Of a stretch of DNA of 64,000 bases, positions 33,502-43,090 are shown one piece after another. Position 1 is the stretch's first letter. The number at the start of each line of letters is the position of its first letter. The notes beneath the pieces are model-generated. The model saw only the letters and a list, made by a program, of their open reading frames with translations, did not search any database and was not told the origin of the DNA. Source of the stretch: CAZBUK01 sp964495085 (GTDB taxonomy: Bacteria; Bacteroidota; Ignavibacteria; T3Sed10-11); NCBI GenBank assembly GCA_964495085.1, contig CAZBUK010000001.1, positions 61,549 to 125,548 of the forward strand. Direction: 5' to 3'. Position numbers and translations under genes: made by a program.

Positions 33502-34836
33502 TCAGCTCTCCTCCTTCATTTCCTTCACGATCACCCTTATTCCCTCGACCCGTACCACCTTCACCTTCTTATGCGCGTCAATATATCCGCCGTCGCTTAC
33601 CACATCCACCCGCTCGTCGTCGATGAGCGCCGTCCCTGCAGGTCTGAGAGAGGTCAACGCTATGCCTGATCTCCCGACGAGCTTCTCGCGCTCTTCTTCG
33701 TGAGAGCTGTAGCCGAGATTCCTCCGTTGTTCCTCGGAGAGAACGAGCTTCGACCAGAGCTTCGATTTCGGAAGGAAGGCGGAGAGTCCGGCAATGACGA
33801 GCAACGTCATTGCGACCGACCCGGCGAGGGTGAACACGGATCGGTAGACGTCGGCCATCGTGATTAACGGCCATTGACCGGCAAGGGCAAGAAATATTCC
33901 TCCCAGCATGAAGATGATCCCGAAGATGCCTGCAACGCCGAATCCCGGAATCACAAAGAGTTCGAGGAGAACCAATCCGACTCCTCCTATGAAAAGAACG
34001 ATGTCGATTATGTTGGCGAGCGCGAGGATATACTGGGTTCCGAAAAAGAGAGCGAGCGCAACGACTCCCGCGGTGCCGGGGACTCCCCATCCCGGCGAGC
34101 GGACTTCCATGAAGAGTCCCACCATCCCGACCATGATCAGAAGACTGCTGATAATCGGATTGCTTAAGAAACGGACGACGTTCTCCGCCCAGTTGACCTC
34201 CACAGCCCTTATCTCCGCCTCTTCCAGACCGAGGAGACCGAGCACCTCCTGGAGCGAGCGCGCGGTTGCATCGCAATATCCGAGCGTTATGGCTTCTTCC
34301 GTCGTCAGTGTGATCAATTTCCCCTCTTCGCTCACGTCCGGGATTTCGATCTCCTCGTCGACCATTCCTTCCGCAATACGCGGATCCCGGCCTCTGCTCT
34401 CAGCGGTCGCTCTCATTTCCGACCGCATATAGGAGACGATTTTTTCGCTCGTTTTCACGCCTTCGGCGGAAACGGGAGTCGCGGCGCCTATCGTCGCACC
34501 CGGCACCATATATATTTTTTCGCACGAGATCGATATCAGCGCTCCGGCGCTGATTGCGCGTTTGTCAACGAATGCGATCGTGGGAACACGGCTGTTCATC
34601 ACCGCGTCTTTAATCTGAGTCGCTGCATCGACTCTGCCGCCGAATGTATTGACGCGAAGTATGATCGCCGCGGCATCCTGTTTTTCAGCTTCTCCGACGA
34701 CCCGGCTGACGTAAGGGGGTAATCCCTGATCGATATCTCCGGTAATCTCGATCAGGTAGACCACGGGATTCCCGCCCGGAAGCGGGAGCGGAGAGAATAA
34801 GAGCGCGAAGCATACGATGAGGTTATAAAATTTCAT
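33502..34836 (-). CDS. nfeD: NfeD-type membrane-bound ClpP-class serine protease
   Basis: Long-form NfeD: signal peptide (1-20), periplasmic ClpP-like protease domain with KRAISAGALISIS (candidate Ser nucleophile) and GATIGAATPVS, four to five transmembrane helices (about 225-370) and a cytoplasmic OB-fold NfeD domain (about 375-444: GRSGIALTSLRPAGTALIDDERVDVVSDGGYI). Long NfeD proteins cut stomatin-like partners; the flotillin FloA in this window is a possible partner but not adjacent. Convergent with clpX. Confidence 0.92.
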   Translation of the reverse strand: MKFYNLIVCFALLFSPLPLPGGNPVVYLIEITGDIDQGLPPYVSRVVGEAEKQDAAAIILRVNTFGGRVDAATQIKDAVMNSRVPTIAFVDKRAISAGALISISCEKIYMVPGATIGAATPVSAEGVKTSEKIVSYMRSEMRATAESRGRDPRIAEGMVDEEIEIPDVSEEGKLITLTTEEAITLGYCDATARSLQEVLGLLGLEEAEIRAVEVNWAENVVRFLSNPIISSLLIMVGMVGLFMEVRSPGWGVPGTAGVVALALFFGTQYILALANIIDIVLFIGGVGLVLLELFVIPGFGVAGIFGIIFMLGGIFLALAGQWPLITMADVYRSVFTLAGSVAMTLLVIAGLSAFLPKSKLWSKLVLSEEQRRNLGYSSHEEEREKLVGRSGIALTSLRPAGTALIDDERVDVVSDGGYIDAHKKVKVVRVEGIRVIVKEMKEES

Positions 34837-34940
34837 GAGATTCGCTTTCGGGAAAATGATAAAAAATAATATGAAGTAATCGCATTAAAATCAAGGTAAC
34901 CTGCAATGGCCGGTGGCGACTGCTCAGCGCCGTCGACGAT

Positions 34941-34968
34941 TTGCATTTTAGTTGTAAGTGCATATATT
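34941..34968 (+). promoter_or_regulatory. Promoter of the TPP-riboswitch transcript
   Basis: TTGCAT (34941-34946), 16 bases, TATATT (34963-34968). Transcription would start near 34975, just at the 5' border of the aptamer. Confidence 0.55.
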
Positions 34969-34981
34969 ATACAAGACCTGA

Positions 34982-35092
34982 GGAACAGGGGTGCCTTGAC
35001 AATGCCGCATCTTATGAAGCCGGCATGCCATCGCTGAGAAAAGACCCTTGAAACCTGCTCCGGGTAATGCCGGCGAAGGGAGTTTCTGTCGA
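34982..35092 (+). ncRNA. TPP riboswitch (THI element)
   Basis: All core elements of the thiamine-pyrophosphate aptamer occur in order: GGGGTGCC (34988-34995), CGCTGAGA (35032-35039), ACCCTTGAAACCTG, GGGTAATGCCGGCGAAGGGA (35062-35081). The variable P3 arm is the self-complementary GCCG...CGGC-type segment between them. The reading direction is plus. A CCCTC (35137-35141) could pair with GAGGG (35171-35175) in the ribosome site of the next gene, so translational control is likely; no terminator hairpin with a U-run is seen. The rest of the 347-base gap (34837-35183) holds promoter and leader. Confidence 0.92.
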
Positions 35093-35183
35093 ATCAAACC
35101 GACATACCGCGTTTCGTTAGCCCTGCCGCATAATACCCCTCACTCACATACTCATATTCTTAATATTACGGAGGGAAATCCGC

Positions 35184-36242
35184 ATGCGTAACCAGGAACT
35201 GCCGGCAGTGGGGAAAATATCCCCTGAAATATTTTCTGAAATTATATTTCCCCAACTAGGGAAACCGAGCAAAAAGCTTCTTGTCGGACCGCAACATGGT
35301 GTCGATGCCGGCATCATCGATATCGGAGGCGGTAAAGTCATGGCGGTTACGACAGATCCGTTCTTCATCGTGCCCGAATACGGCTGGGAGCGCGCTGCAT
35401 GGTTCGCGGTTCACATACTCGCGTCCGATATCTCGACAACGGGTCTCGCTCCCGAATTTATGAGCATAGATCTTAATCTGCCGATGTCGATCACGCGGGA
35501 TGAACTCGCACAGTTGTGGTCGGCAGTCCATACTGAATGCGTAAAACTCGGCATCACCGTCGTAACGGGACATACTGCCAAGTACAACGGATGCAATTAT
35601 CCGATGGTAGGGGGCTGTACTATGATGGCGACGGGCGATATCGATAAATTTGTGACGCCTGCAATGGCTCAACCCGGGGATGTCGTTCTCATGACGAAAG
35701 GGGCGGCAATAGAGGCAGCGGGTATATTCGCCGTAACATTTAGAGAGCGTATTGCGCAGGAAGAGGGCCCGGAATTCGCGGATCGAGCTGAGAAGATCTT
35801 CTATCAGATGAGCACCGTTGAGGATGCACTCACACTCGCCTCGGTAGGATTGCGCGAGAACGGAGTTACCGCGATGCACGATGCGACCGAGTGCGGCGTC
35901 TACGGCGGTCTCTATGAAATTGCAAATGCCTCAGGCGTCGGTATGACAATAGAAAAAGAGAAGATAATCCTGGCTGATGAGATCGATACGATTTGCCGCA
36001 TGTTCGGCATGGATCCCTATATTTCCATCAGCGAAGGGACATTGCTCGCGACCTGCCGTCCCGCTTTTGTCAATGAGTCGTTGAAGCGTCTGAAAGCTCA
36101 AAACATCGATGCCGCGGTCATCGGCGAAATTACACCCGACGCCGGAAATGTCTTTCTGATCGAAGACGGCAAAAAGGAAAAACTCGACCACCCCCGGGTC
36201 GACCCGTTCTGGGAGGCTTTTGCACAGGCCCTGGGAGGATAA
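35184..36242 (+). CDS. PurM/HypE-like (AIR synthase-related) ATP-binding protein under TPP riboswitch control
   Basis: 352 residues of the PurM superfamily (AIR synthase, FGAM synthase, SelD, HypE, thiamine-phosphate kinase ThiL). N-terminal AIRS domain about 30-150 (GPQHGVDAGII, VTTDPFFIVPEY, ASDISTTGLAPEF), C-terminal AIRS domain 165-330 (PGDVVLMTKGAAIEAAG, MHDATECGVYGGLYE). The C-terminal Pro-Arg-Ile-Cys tail of HypE is absent (it ends AQALGG), so it is not HypE. GGAGGG precedes the ATG. The riboswitch ties it to thiamine: candidates are a ThiL-like kinase or an AIR-forming enzyme feeding ThiC. Function unproven. Confidence 0.85.
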   Translation: MRNQELPAVGKISPEIFSEIIFPQLGKPSKKLLVGPQHGVDAGIIDIGGGKVMAVTTDPFFIVPEYGWERAAWFAVHILASDISTTGLAPEFMSIDLNLPMSITRDELAQLWSAVHTECVKLGITVVTGHTAKYNGCNYPMVGGCTMMATGDIDKFVTPAMAQPGDVVLMTKGAAIEAAGIFAVTFRERIAQEEGPEFADRAEKIFYQMSTVEDALTLASVGLRENGVTAMHDATECGVYGGLYEIANASGVGMTIEKEKIILADEIDTICRMFGMDPYISISEGTLLATCRPAFVNESLKRLKAQNIDAAVIGEITPDAGNVFLIEDGKKEKLDHPRVDPFWEAFAQALGG

Positions 36243-36299
36243 TTGTCCGGCGAGAATTCGCATGACGATTGAAACCCGCTCCCTTGGTCTTGCAATAAA

Positions 36300-36328
36300 A
36301 AACCCCTCCCTTATACGGGGAGGGGTTT
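36300..36328. terminator. Strong bidirectional Rho-independent terminator
   Basis: An 11-bp perfect stem AAACCCCTCCC / GGGAGGGGTTT around a 7-base loop. On the minus strand it is followed by TTTTTTATT, ending the susC-susD transcript; on the plus strand by TTTCT, ending the PurM-like transcript. Confidence 0.9.
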
Positions 36329-36360
36329 CTAAAGCACATCAAGTATGGATTCTCACGAGG

Positions 36361-37806
36361 CTAATTCGGATCCCACCATACTCTCGACTTCATCGACGTA
36401 TAACCTAACGGAACACCGGTAGCGGTGACGTTATCTACGTTATACTGCCATTCATCGAGCGGATAGGGGAATCTTCTCGGGATCTCATCCAGCCTGGCTT
36501 CGTGCGTAACCGGGGTGAGCGTCGGATAATTGGTCCTTCTCCAGTCGACCCATACTTCGGGACTCAGGAAGTTCGCGATGTATTTCTGGATCATTATCTG
36601 CTCCAACGCTCCGGCTTCGTCGAGAGGGGGTAATGCATCGACATATGCATCCCGATCCGCTTCATCGACGCCGAGTTTATCCATATGAGCTCTGATCGCA
36701 TCGCGCAACACCGGGTCAGCCGCTGCGGCGCCTTGGGTGTACAGCCGCGCTTCCGCTTCGATGAGCTTGAGCTCGGGATAGTGGAAGAGATACAGGAACG
36801 CGTTTTCAGCGCTGTAGTACTCACCGATCTGAGATACGGTATCTCTCGATCCTCCAGGTAAACCATTCACGTGACCGCCGTAATTTGTACCATCGGGCAG
36901 TTGGTTGGGGGTCGGTCTTGCCTGGATCGGCAATCTCGGATCGTTTAGCGATTTCAGAAGCTGGACGTAGTGGTAGCTGAGTCTGTCGCGATCGTCCCAG
37001 TTCCCACTAATGGCGAATTGCCACCATGGATTCGTCGATCCGGGAGCGGTTCCGAACTGAAATCTCGCGTTCTGAGCGTTCTCCGTGAATCCGTTTTGAA
37101 GCGCATCCAACGCCTGCTGCGCTCTCTGCGTTCTGTTCTCTCCGGGTGCATAGCTCAGACGCATATGGTACCTGGCCATCAGGCTGTAGGCAAGTCGCCT
37201 CCAGTTCGCCATATTTCCGCCGTATACGAGATCATGCGCGACAGGTGTCAGTCGGCTGGTTTGGTCGAAATCCGCGATCGCTCCTGAAAGATAATCGAAC
37301 ACAATCCCGTATATCTCCTGTTGCGACTGATATCTCGGTTTTGTCGTATTCGCCGGATTCAGAGCTTCGTCCCACGGAATATCGCCGTAGGTATCCGTGA
37401 GTACGGATAAATTCCAGGCGATAATCACCTTTGCGATGCCGGCGTATGCATAGTTCTCATTTCCGATCGCTTTCCGCTCCATGTCCTGAGCGTTTTTTAT
37501 GATATTGGCATAACCGAAGAGCCATGAAGCCCCGGATCCGCCCTCGAGCAGATCATAGTTATCCCATGTCGGAGGTACTGCGGCCGCCCAGCAGATTTGC
37601 TGAGTCCATTTCACTCCGTGCCGTGCGGGCCAGTTCCCGACGACCTGGTAGGCGTGCCGTGCCAGAACACCGGTCAACAGCAGGTTTTCCGGCACCACCG
37701 TTGGTACGTTCGGGTCTGTATTCACATCCAGAAATTCGTCGCAGGATGAGAATACGAGCAGAATCACGCCGAGCAGTAGTACCGCTGTGATTTTATACAT
37801 TCTCAT
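36361..37806 (-). CDS. SusD/RagB-like outer-membrane nutrient-binding lipoprotein
   Basis: 481 residues. Lipoprotein signal (LLVFSSCDEFLDVNTDPN, lipid Cys about 23), then a helical TPR-like SusD fold with typical phrases (YANIIKNAQDM, DTYGDIPWDEAL, ELKLIEAEARLY). These proteins cap the SusC TonB channel at the cell surface and bind the incoming glycan or peptide. The ending FPYPLDEWQYN is the family's C-terminal region. Located 111 bases behind susC on the same strand and closed by the terminator at 36300. No glycoside hydrolase or peptidase accompanies the pair, so substrate is unknown. Confidence 0.92.
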   Translation of the reverse strand: MRMYKITAVLLLGVILLVFSSCDEFLDVNTDPNVPTVVPENLLLTGVLARHAYQVVGNWPARHGVKWTQQICWAAAVPPTWDNYDLLEGGSGASWLFGYANIIKNAQDMERKAIGNENYAYAGIAKVIIAWNLSVLTDTYGDIPWDEALNPANTTKPRYQSQQEIYGIVFDYLSGAIADFDQTSRLTPVAHDLVYGGNMANWRRLAYSLMARYHMRLSYAPGENRTQRAQQALDALQNGFTENAQNARFQFGTAPGSTNPWWQFAISGNWDDRDRLSYHYVQLLKSLNDPRLPIQARPTPNQLPDGTNYGGHVNGLPGGSRDTVSQIGEYYSAENAFLYLFHYPELKLIEAEARLYTQGAAAADPVLRDAIRAHMDKLGVDEADRDAYVDALPPLDEAGALEQIMIQKYIANFLSPEVWVDWRRTNYPTLTPVTHEARLDEIPRRFPYPLDEWQYNVDNVTATGVPLGYTSMKSRVWWDPN

Positions 37807-37917
37807 ATTGGGTATCCTCTCTAACGTTTTGCTTAATCGTATTTTCTTTAGTTTAGTTCACGAACGTTTATACAGAGACCTGCGATGAACGAAATACGCT
37901 CATCGTTCAGGATTTTA

Positions 37918-40900
37918 TTAGAGAGTTACACTGAGGCTGAAGTTATAACCTCTGGTCGTCGGAACTACCATGTGATAGAATCCCTGCGCATTGCCGCTGC
38001 CCAACAGGTTCCCTTCGGGATCCAGGTACGAGAAGTTCGAATCGATCCACAGATTCGTACCTACGAAGGTGACCGTTGCAGAGGAGAATGGCAGGGGACC
38101 GAACCATGAACGCGGCAGTGTATACGCTACGCTGATCTCGCGCAGCTTGATGAAGCTTGCATCTTCAACGAAATGCTCCATCACGGCGCTGTAATAGTTC
38201 CGGTAGTAATCAGGCGTCCTGACGATCGAAGCGGAGTTCTCAACGTTAGAGTCTTCCCAACCTACGAGCACCCAGTTGCCGGCGGTGTTTTGCTCGAGAA
38301 TCGGCGTCGAGACGATACCTGAATATGTATACTCCGACCATCTGTTGCCGGTCTCGATATGCGTTCCATAGAAGGTATTATAAAACTTATCGAAGTTGAA
38401 TATCTGGCCGCCCTGACGGATATCGATCAACGCCGATACTTCTATCCCCTTATACCGCAGAGACGAACGGAAGTTGGAGGTCCAATCAGGCTGTACCTTT
38501 CCGATATCACCCAGTGCGGGGGATACGATGGGGAGTCCATGCTGGCCAAGGAGACTGGTCCTGAGGGCATCCGAAATATCGCCGGGGAGGTTGTCCACGT
38601 TTACGTTTCGGACTCTCACTTTTCCGTCCTCGGTCCGGTCGAATCCCTGGGCCCAGATGATTCCGTAATTATTCTTTCCTTCCATGATACGAACCTGGGC
38701 GGTAGTGAATCCGGCAAGGAAGATATTGTCGACGCCTTCGGTCAGTCTGACGACGTCGGTGGTATTCTTCGTGTAGTTCGCCCGGATATCCCATGAGAAA
38801 TCACGCGACCTGATCGGGGTAAAGCCAGCGCTCAACTCGAGACCGTAGTTCCTGATCTCGCCTGCGTTGACGATCATTGAAGTGTAACCGGTACTCGGAG
38901 ATATCGGTGCGTTGAAGATCTGATCCTTCGATGTCCGGTCGTAATATGCAGCATCGAGTCGAATGCGGCCGTCGATGAAGCGAACGTCGAAACCGACTTC
39001 GACTTCGGTGGTGATTTCCGGTTTGATGTTCGGATTTCCGAAAGCATTTTGTAAACTATATCCGGAAAGTCCGCGGTACGGGAACAGGAGTTCGCCTCGC
39101 ACGCCGTCCGTAACCGATGTCGAGATAAACGAGGTCTCGAGCACATACGGGGTCGGGTCGTTGCCGACCTGAGAAATAGCACCGCGGAGACGGCCGTAGT
39201 TCAGCGGGGAATTCTGGAATACGTCCGCAAAGGCTTCCGTAAAGACGAAGCCGATGCTCGCTGACGGATAGAAGAAGGAATTGCTCTCCTTCGGCAGTGT
39301 CGAGCTCCAGTCGTTCCGTGCCGTCAGGGTAAGATAGAGGTAATCGCTGTAATCGAACGTCAGTGATGAGTAGACACCCACGAGACGGCGCTGTTCTTTG
39401 TAATCGTCGCCGATTACGGTCGTTGCATTGCTGATATGGAAGAATCCGGGAACTGAGAGGCCGACACCGCGCTGGCGCTCCCATTTCCAATCGCGAACGT
39501 CCAGACTATGTCCGATCAACGCAACCATTCTGATATCGCGCGTAAGCTGAAGCTGGCTGTTCAGTGTAAAATTGGAATTGATCGCGCCTCTCTTATTCGT
39601 ACGGTCGAACATGCTCCCGAGCGGACGGCCGCGGTTCCCGACATCGACCTCCTCTTTCCGGGAATCGGTGTAGGTGTCGAACGATACGCGTTCCGATGCG
39701 GTAAGCCACGGCATGATATCGTAGTCGACGTTCACGCTGCCGATGATTCTATCGACGTTGCTGCCGTAACGTGTATGGTCGACCTGCCAGTATGGATTGT
39801 TCCATGAGCCCATGATCTGACTTCTCTGGGTGACGCCGTCGGGCATGAGATATTCGCGGAGATCGAAGTTGATCGGTGCGAAATTGAGCTGCCAGAGGAT
39901 CGCCCGTGCGCCGTTGCCTTCAGGCATCCAGTCGTTCTTGGTCTTGGAGTACATGACCGAAGTTCCAACCCTGAGACGAGGATGCAGCTTTCCTTCGAAG
40001 CGGGCGTTGACGCTCGATCTGTCGAGGCTCGTATTCGGGACGATACCTCCCTGTACGAGGTTCGAGAATGAGAGGAAGTAATTCATACCGGGAACGCCGC
40101 CGGTGATGTTGACGGAATTCTCGTACGTTACGGGCTGCTGGTAGAATTCCTTTCGGTTATCCACAATCGGTACATCGGCCAGACCGGTGTGCGCTATGAA
40201 TGCATCCCGCAGACTCATCGGCTGCCCGTTGTAGGTAACCTGGATAATGTCGAGAGAGTCTTTATGCGGACCCCAGCTTCCTGATGTGAACGGGGAGGTT
40301 GAGGCGCTCCGCGGGTCGATGAAGCTGCGTCCCGGGACCGGATCGCCATGTAGAAATTGCCCGTTCAGACCCTGGAGATAATTGAGCTGAAATCCCTCGC
40401 CATGCCACTGGTCCCATCCGACTCGGGAGCGGAAGGAGACTCTCGGTGCGACTGCTTCCGAGAGCGCCCCCTTGGTGGTAATAATGATCGCGCCATGAGC
40501 GGCACGCGATCCGTACAGAGCGGTAGCGCTCGCACCTTTCAACACCGTTATATCTTTAATAATGTTGGGGTCGATGTCAACTTGCCGGCTGGCGGCGCCG
40601 CCGGTGAACAGCGTATTTTCGTAGCCGGCCGTCACGTCCTCATCCGCGCTCACGATAACACCGTCGATAACCCAGAGTGGTTGATTCTCTCCGGTAATCG
40701 AAGAAACGCCTCTCACTTCGATGCGGGCAGCTTTACCGGGCTGGCCGCTTGAGCTGATGATGTTTAATCCGGGAGCGTGGCCGCGAAGTGCGTTCGCGAG
40801 GCTGGTTTGTGCCGAGCGGACAATGTCTTCGCCGTCGACTCTCGAAATTGCATATCCCAACGATCTTTCTTCGCGAGTAATACCCAGCGCGGTGACCACC

Positions 40901-41271
40901 ACATCCTGAAGGCCGATCACGTCTTCGACCAGATTAAAGTTCACCGTATGGGTCCCGGCAGTCAGTGTCAGAGTGCCGGTTCCCGTAATATAACCGACAA
41001 ACTTAGCTTCCACGGTCACCTGTGACCCGGTCACTTGGGCGGCCGGTACGGCTATCCGATACCTACCGTCTACGTCGGAAGCTGATCCGATTGTAGTACC
41101 TCGAATGAGGATGTTGGCACCAGGTAGCGGATCACCCGTCGCCTGCCTGACAACTACTCCCTCGATAACGGTCGCTTGGGAGTAGACTGTCGCAGGCAGC
41201 AGCATTACAATACCGAGTAAAGCCACTACCACGGCAATCACCGCTTTGGGGGGTGTGCCAAAGGTACGCAT
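37918..41271 (-). CDS. SusC/RagA-type TonB-linked outer-membrane transporter
   Basis: 1117 residues. Signal peptide (to about 31), carboxypeptidase-D-regulatory-like beta-sandwich domain (about 32-115: IEGVVVRQATGDPLPGANI), the SusC motif VVVTALGITREERSLGYA, plug domain (to about 290, IEVRGVSSITG), and a 22-strand barrel ending in an aromatic/hydrophobic strand (RGYNFSLSVTL). It imports large substrates with its SusD partner using TonB energy. Strong ribosome site GGAGG 5 bases before ATG. An ATCGGTC/GACCGAT inverted repeat lies about 80 bases upstream. No anti-sigma/ECF pair is adjacent. Confidence 0.95.
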   Translation of the reverse strand: MRTFGTPPKAVIAVVVALLGIVMLLPATVYSQATVIEGVVVRQATGDPLPGANILIRGTTIGSASDVDGRYRIAVPAAQVTGSQVTVEAKFVGYITGTGTLTLTAGTHTVNFNLVEDVIGLQDVVVTALGITREERSLGYAISRVDGEDIVRSAQTSLANALRGHAPGLNIISSSGQPGKAARIEVRGVSSITGENQPLWVIDGVIVSADEDVTAGYENTLFTGGAASRQVDIDPNIIKDITVLKGASATALYGSRAAHGAIIITTKGALSEAVAPRVSFRSRVGWDQWHGEGFQLNYLQGLNGQFLHGDPVPGRSFIDPRSASTSPFTSGSWGPHKDSLDIIQVTYNGQPMSLRDAFIAHTGLADVPIVDNRKEFYQQPVTYENSVNITGGVPGMNYFLSFSNLVQGGIVPNTSLDRSSVNARFEGKLHPRLRVGTSVMYSKTKNDWMPEGNGARAILWQLNFAPINFDLREYLMPDGVTQRSQIMGSWNNPYWQVDHTRYGSNVDRIIGSVNVDYDIMPWLTASERVSFDTYTDSRKEEVDVGNRGRPLGSMFDRTNKRGAINSNFTLNSQLQLTRDIRMVALIGHSLDVRDWKWERQRGVGLSVPGFFHISNATTVIGDDYKEQRRLVGVYSSLTFDYSDYLYLTLTARNDWSSTLPKESNSFFYPSASIGFVFTEAFADVFQNSPLNYGRLRGAISQVGNDPTPYVLETSFISTSVTDGVRGELLFPYRGLSGYSLQNAFGNPNIKPEITTEVEVGFDVRFIDGRIRLDAAYYDRTSKDQIFNAPISPSTGYTSMIVNAGEIRNYGLELSAGFTPIRSRDFSWDIRANYTKNTTDVVRLTEGVDNIFLAGFTTAQVRIMEGKNNYGIIWAQGFDRTEDGKVRVRNVNVDNLPGDISDALRTSLLGQHGLPIVSPALGDIGKVQPDWTSNFRSSLRYKGIEVSALIDIRQGGQIFNFDKFYNTFYGTHIETGNRWSEYTYSGIVSTPILEQNTAGNWVLVGWEDSNVENSASIVRTPDYYRNYYSAVMEHFVEDASFIKLREISVAYTLPRSWFGPLPFSSATVTFVGTNLWIDSNFSYLDPEGNLLGSGNAQGFYHMVVPTTRGYNFSLSVTL

Positions 41272-42337
41272 AATACCTCCTTTTAATGTGTGTTGAATTT
41301 AAATATAATACACCTCCGTAACGACATGCTGGATAACCGATCGGTCTTTGTTCGATTGACCGATTCGATCCTCAGGACGGAGTATATTATTGATTATCGG
41401 TTATTGGAGATCTATGTGAATACCGACAGTACAGCAACATCAATGTATCAAGTGAAACCGGCTAAATAAGCCTCCTGAGATTATTGTCCTCCTTTAGTTG
41501 TTTGTACGAAATACGAGTATAATCGGATCCTGAAATGGATCGATGGCTATATACTATGGTATCGTTTTCATGCTATTGATTCTTGTTGCCGATCGGAATT
41601 TGGGTAAGTCCATATCTGTGGAGATTTCCTTGCAACGGTGATTCGATTTTACTGCTATGTTTCGGGACTCTACTAATTGTAATGCGAATTCTGTCCCTTG
41701 AATTTCGATCCAAAGGTGAGCGCTTTCTGAGGTAGTCAAAGTATAATGTACTTAGCGGAAACGAATCTGCTCATGATATACTTGTGGGATACCGTGCTCG
41801 ATATCTCAAGAGACAAGGGGCTCAGTTTAATAAAAACGACATCCTCAAAAATAACGCAGTCGACATGTGCCGACCCTCGGGATAAACATATCCGGTGAAC
41901 ATATGTATCGGTGTCTCTCCGGAGTGGATTCAATCGTTTCCACGCCTGACCGGATATACATTAGATACATTGAACCTAAAAATTACCTAAATTAAACCAA
42001 AATAATGTGTTTCGTCACATTATTCTTGACCAGGACTAAGTATACTAATTATAGCTAATATAAACAAGATGTTGGGGTATTTATAAAGGGAAGGATGTGA
42101 CGGAAATGTAAAAATAGTAGAAAAACAGGTATTATTATGCTGGAACAGTGGGTACATCGATGAAATCAGTCCATCCGGGCAGAATTCGAAATAATTGGAA
42201 TAAACCTGCCAGAATCGACCGAATTACATATTAACAATTGATTTTATTCCAAACTTATCGGGTTTCTTTCCAATTTTAGAGGAGGTTTTCATCGACCAAA
42301 GATATGCCGAGAGTTGTTGAGAATTTCTACAGTTTTT
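41272..42337. other. Intergenic region of about 1.07 kb without supported gene
   Basis: AT-rich, with stops in all frames; only short incoherent reading frames occur. It contains the susC leader, an inverted repeat ATCGGTC...GACCGAT near 41340-41365, and a 9-bp perfect hairpin at 42001-42024. The long gap before a susCD pair suggests lost genes or regulatory DNA, but I recognise no gene remnant. Confidence 0.6.
42001..42024. repeat. Perfect 9-bp inverted repeat
   Basis: AATAATGTG - TTTCGT - CACATTATT. It is followed by TTGACC on the plus strand. It lacks a GC-rich stem and clean U-run, so an operator or small-RNA element is more likely than a terminator. Confidence 0.4.
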
Positions 42338-43090
42338 CTACGCTGTGACGATTGCTGAGAACGAATCGGCCTTTAGGCTCGCACCACCCACAAGTGCTCC
42401 GTCGATATGTTCTTTAGTCAGCAATTCACGGGCATTATCCGCCTTGACGCTCCCTCCGTATTGAATAGTCGTATTTTCAGCAATGGCTGATGAATATTTC
42501 CTTGCAAGGAGCGACCGGATGTACCCATGCACCTCATCCGCCTGTTCAGGCGTTGCGTTTTTACCGGTTCCGATAGCCCAGACAGGTTCGTATGCGATAA
42601 CCAGATGCTCCATTCCCGCTTCGTTGATATCGTCGAGCGAACCGAGCAATTGCGTTCGGACTACGTCGAACGTCATTTCTCTCTCCCTTTCATCCAGGGT
42701 TTCCCCAACGCATAGAATGACATTCAATCCTGCGGCGAGTGCGATCTTCACCTTTTTATTAATCAAGGCATCGTCCTCTTTAAAATACGCCCGTCGTTCG
42801 GAATGTCCGATGATGACGTACTCGCATCCCGCCTCTTTAAGCATCTCCGCGGAGATTTCCCCGGTAAAAGCACCGGATTTTTCATAGTGTACGTTCTGAG
42901 CGCCGAGTATAAAAGGAGTGTTTCGGATGAGTTCGGCCCCGGTCGTCAGAGATGTATACGGCGGACAAAGGACGATCAATCGCTCTCCTTGGTATGAACC
43001 GAGAGCTGATGTGAGCTCACCGATCAATTTTTTCGTTTCGGATATGGTTCCGTTCATTTTCCAGTTGCCGGCAATTATCTGCGTTCTCAT
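42338..43090 (-). CDS. tpiA: Triosephosphate isomerase
   Basis: Interconverts dihydroxyacetone phosphate and glyceraldehyde-3-phosphate in glycolysis. Catalytic residues K11 (GNWKMNG), H96 (IIGHSERR) and E168 (AYEPVWAIGTG) are present, as is the phosphate-gripping loop 6 WAIGTGKNATPEQ and the YGGSVKADN motif. 250 residues, normal length. Last gene of a minus-strand run after gatB and the Usp protein, with a 129-base gap before it. Confidence 0.97.
   Translation of the reverse strand: MRTQIIAGNWKMNGTISETKKLIGELTSALGSYQGERLIVLCPPYTSLTTGAELIRNTPFILGAQNVHYEKSGAFTGEISAEMLKEAGCEYVIIGHSERRAYFKEDDALINKKVKIALAAGLNVILCVGETLDEREREMTFDVVRTQLLGSLDDINEAGMEHLVIAYEPVWAIGTGKNATPEQADEVHGYIRSLLARKYSSAIAENTTIQYGGSVKADNARELLTKEHIDGALVGGASLKADSFSAIVTA

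Noticed and set aside
35184..36242. HypE (hydrogenase maturation) assignment for the PurM-like protein
   Set aside because: The essential C-terminal Pro-Arg-Ile-Cys motif is missing, no hyp or hydrogenase genes are nearby, and a TPP riboswitch precedes it.
41554..41933. Two short minus-strand reading frames in the large gap
   Set aside because: About 60 residues each, no ribosome sites, incoherent composition and no family resemblance.
42001..42040. Hairpin plus TTGACC and TATACT read as a promoter with operator
   Set aside because: Spacing between TTGACC and TATACT is only 9 bases, and no plus-strand gene follows.
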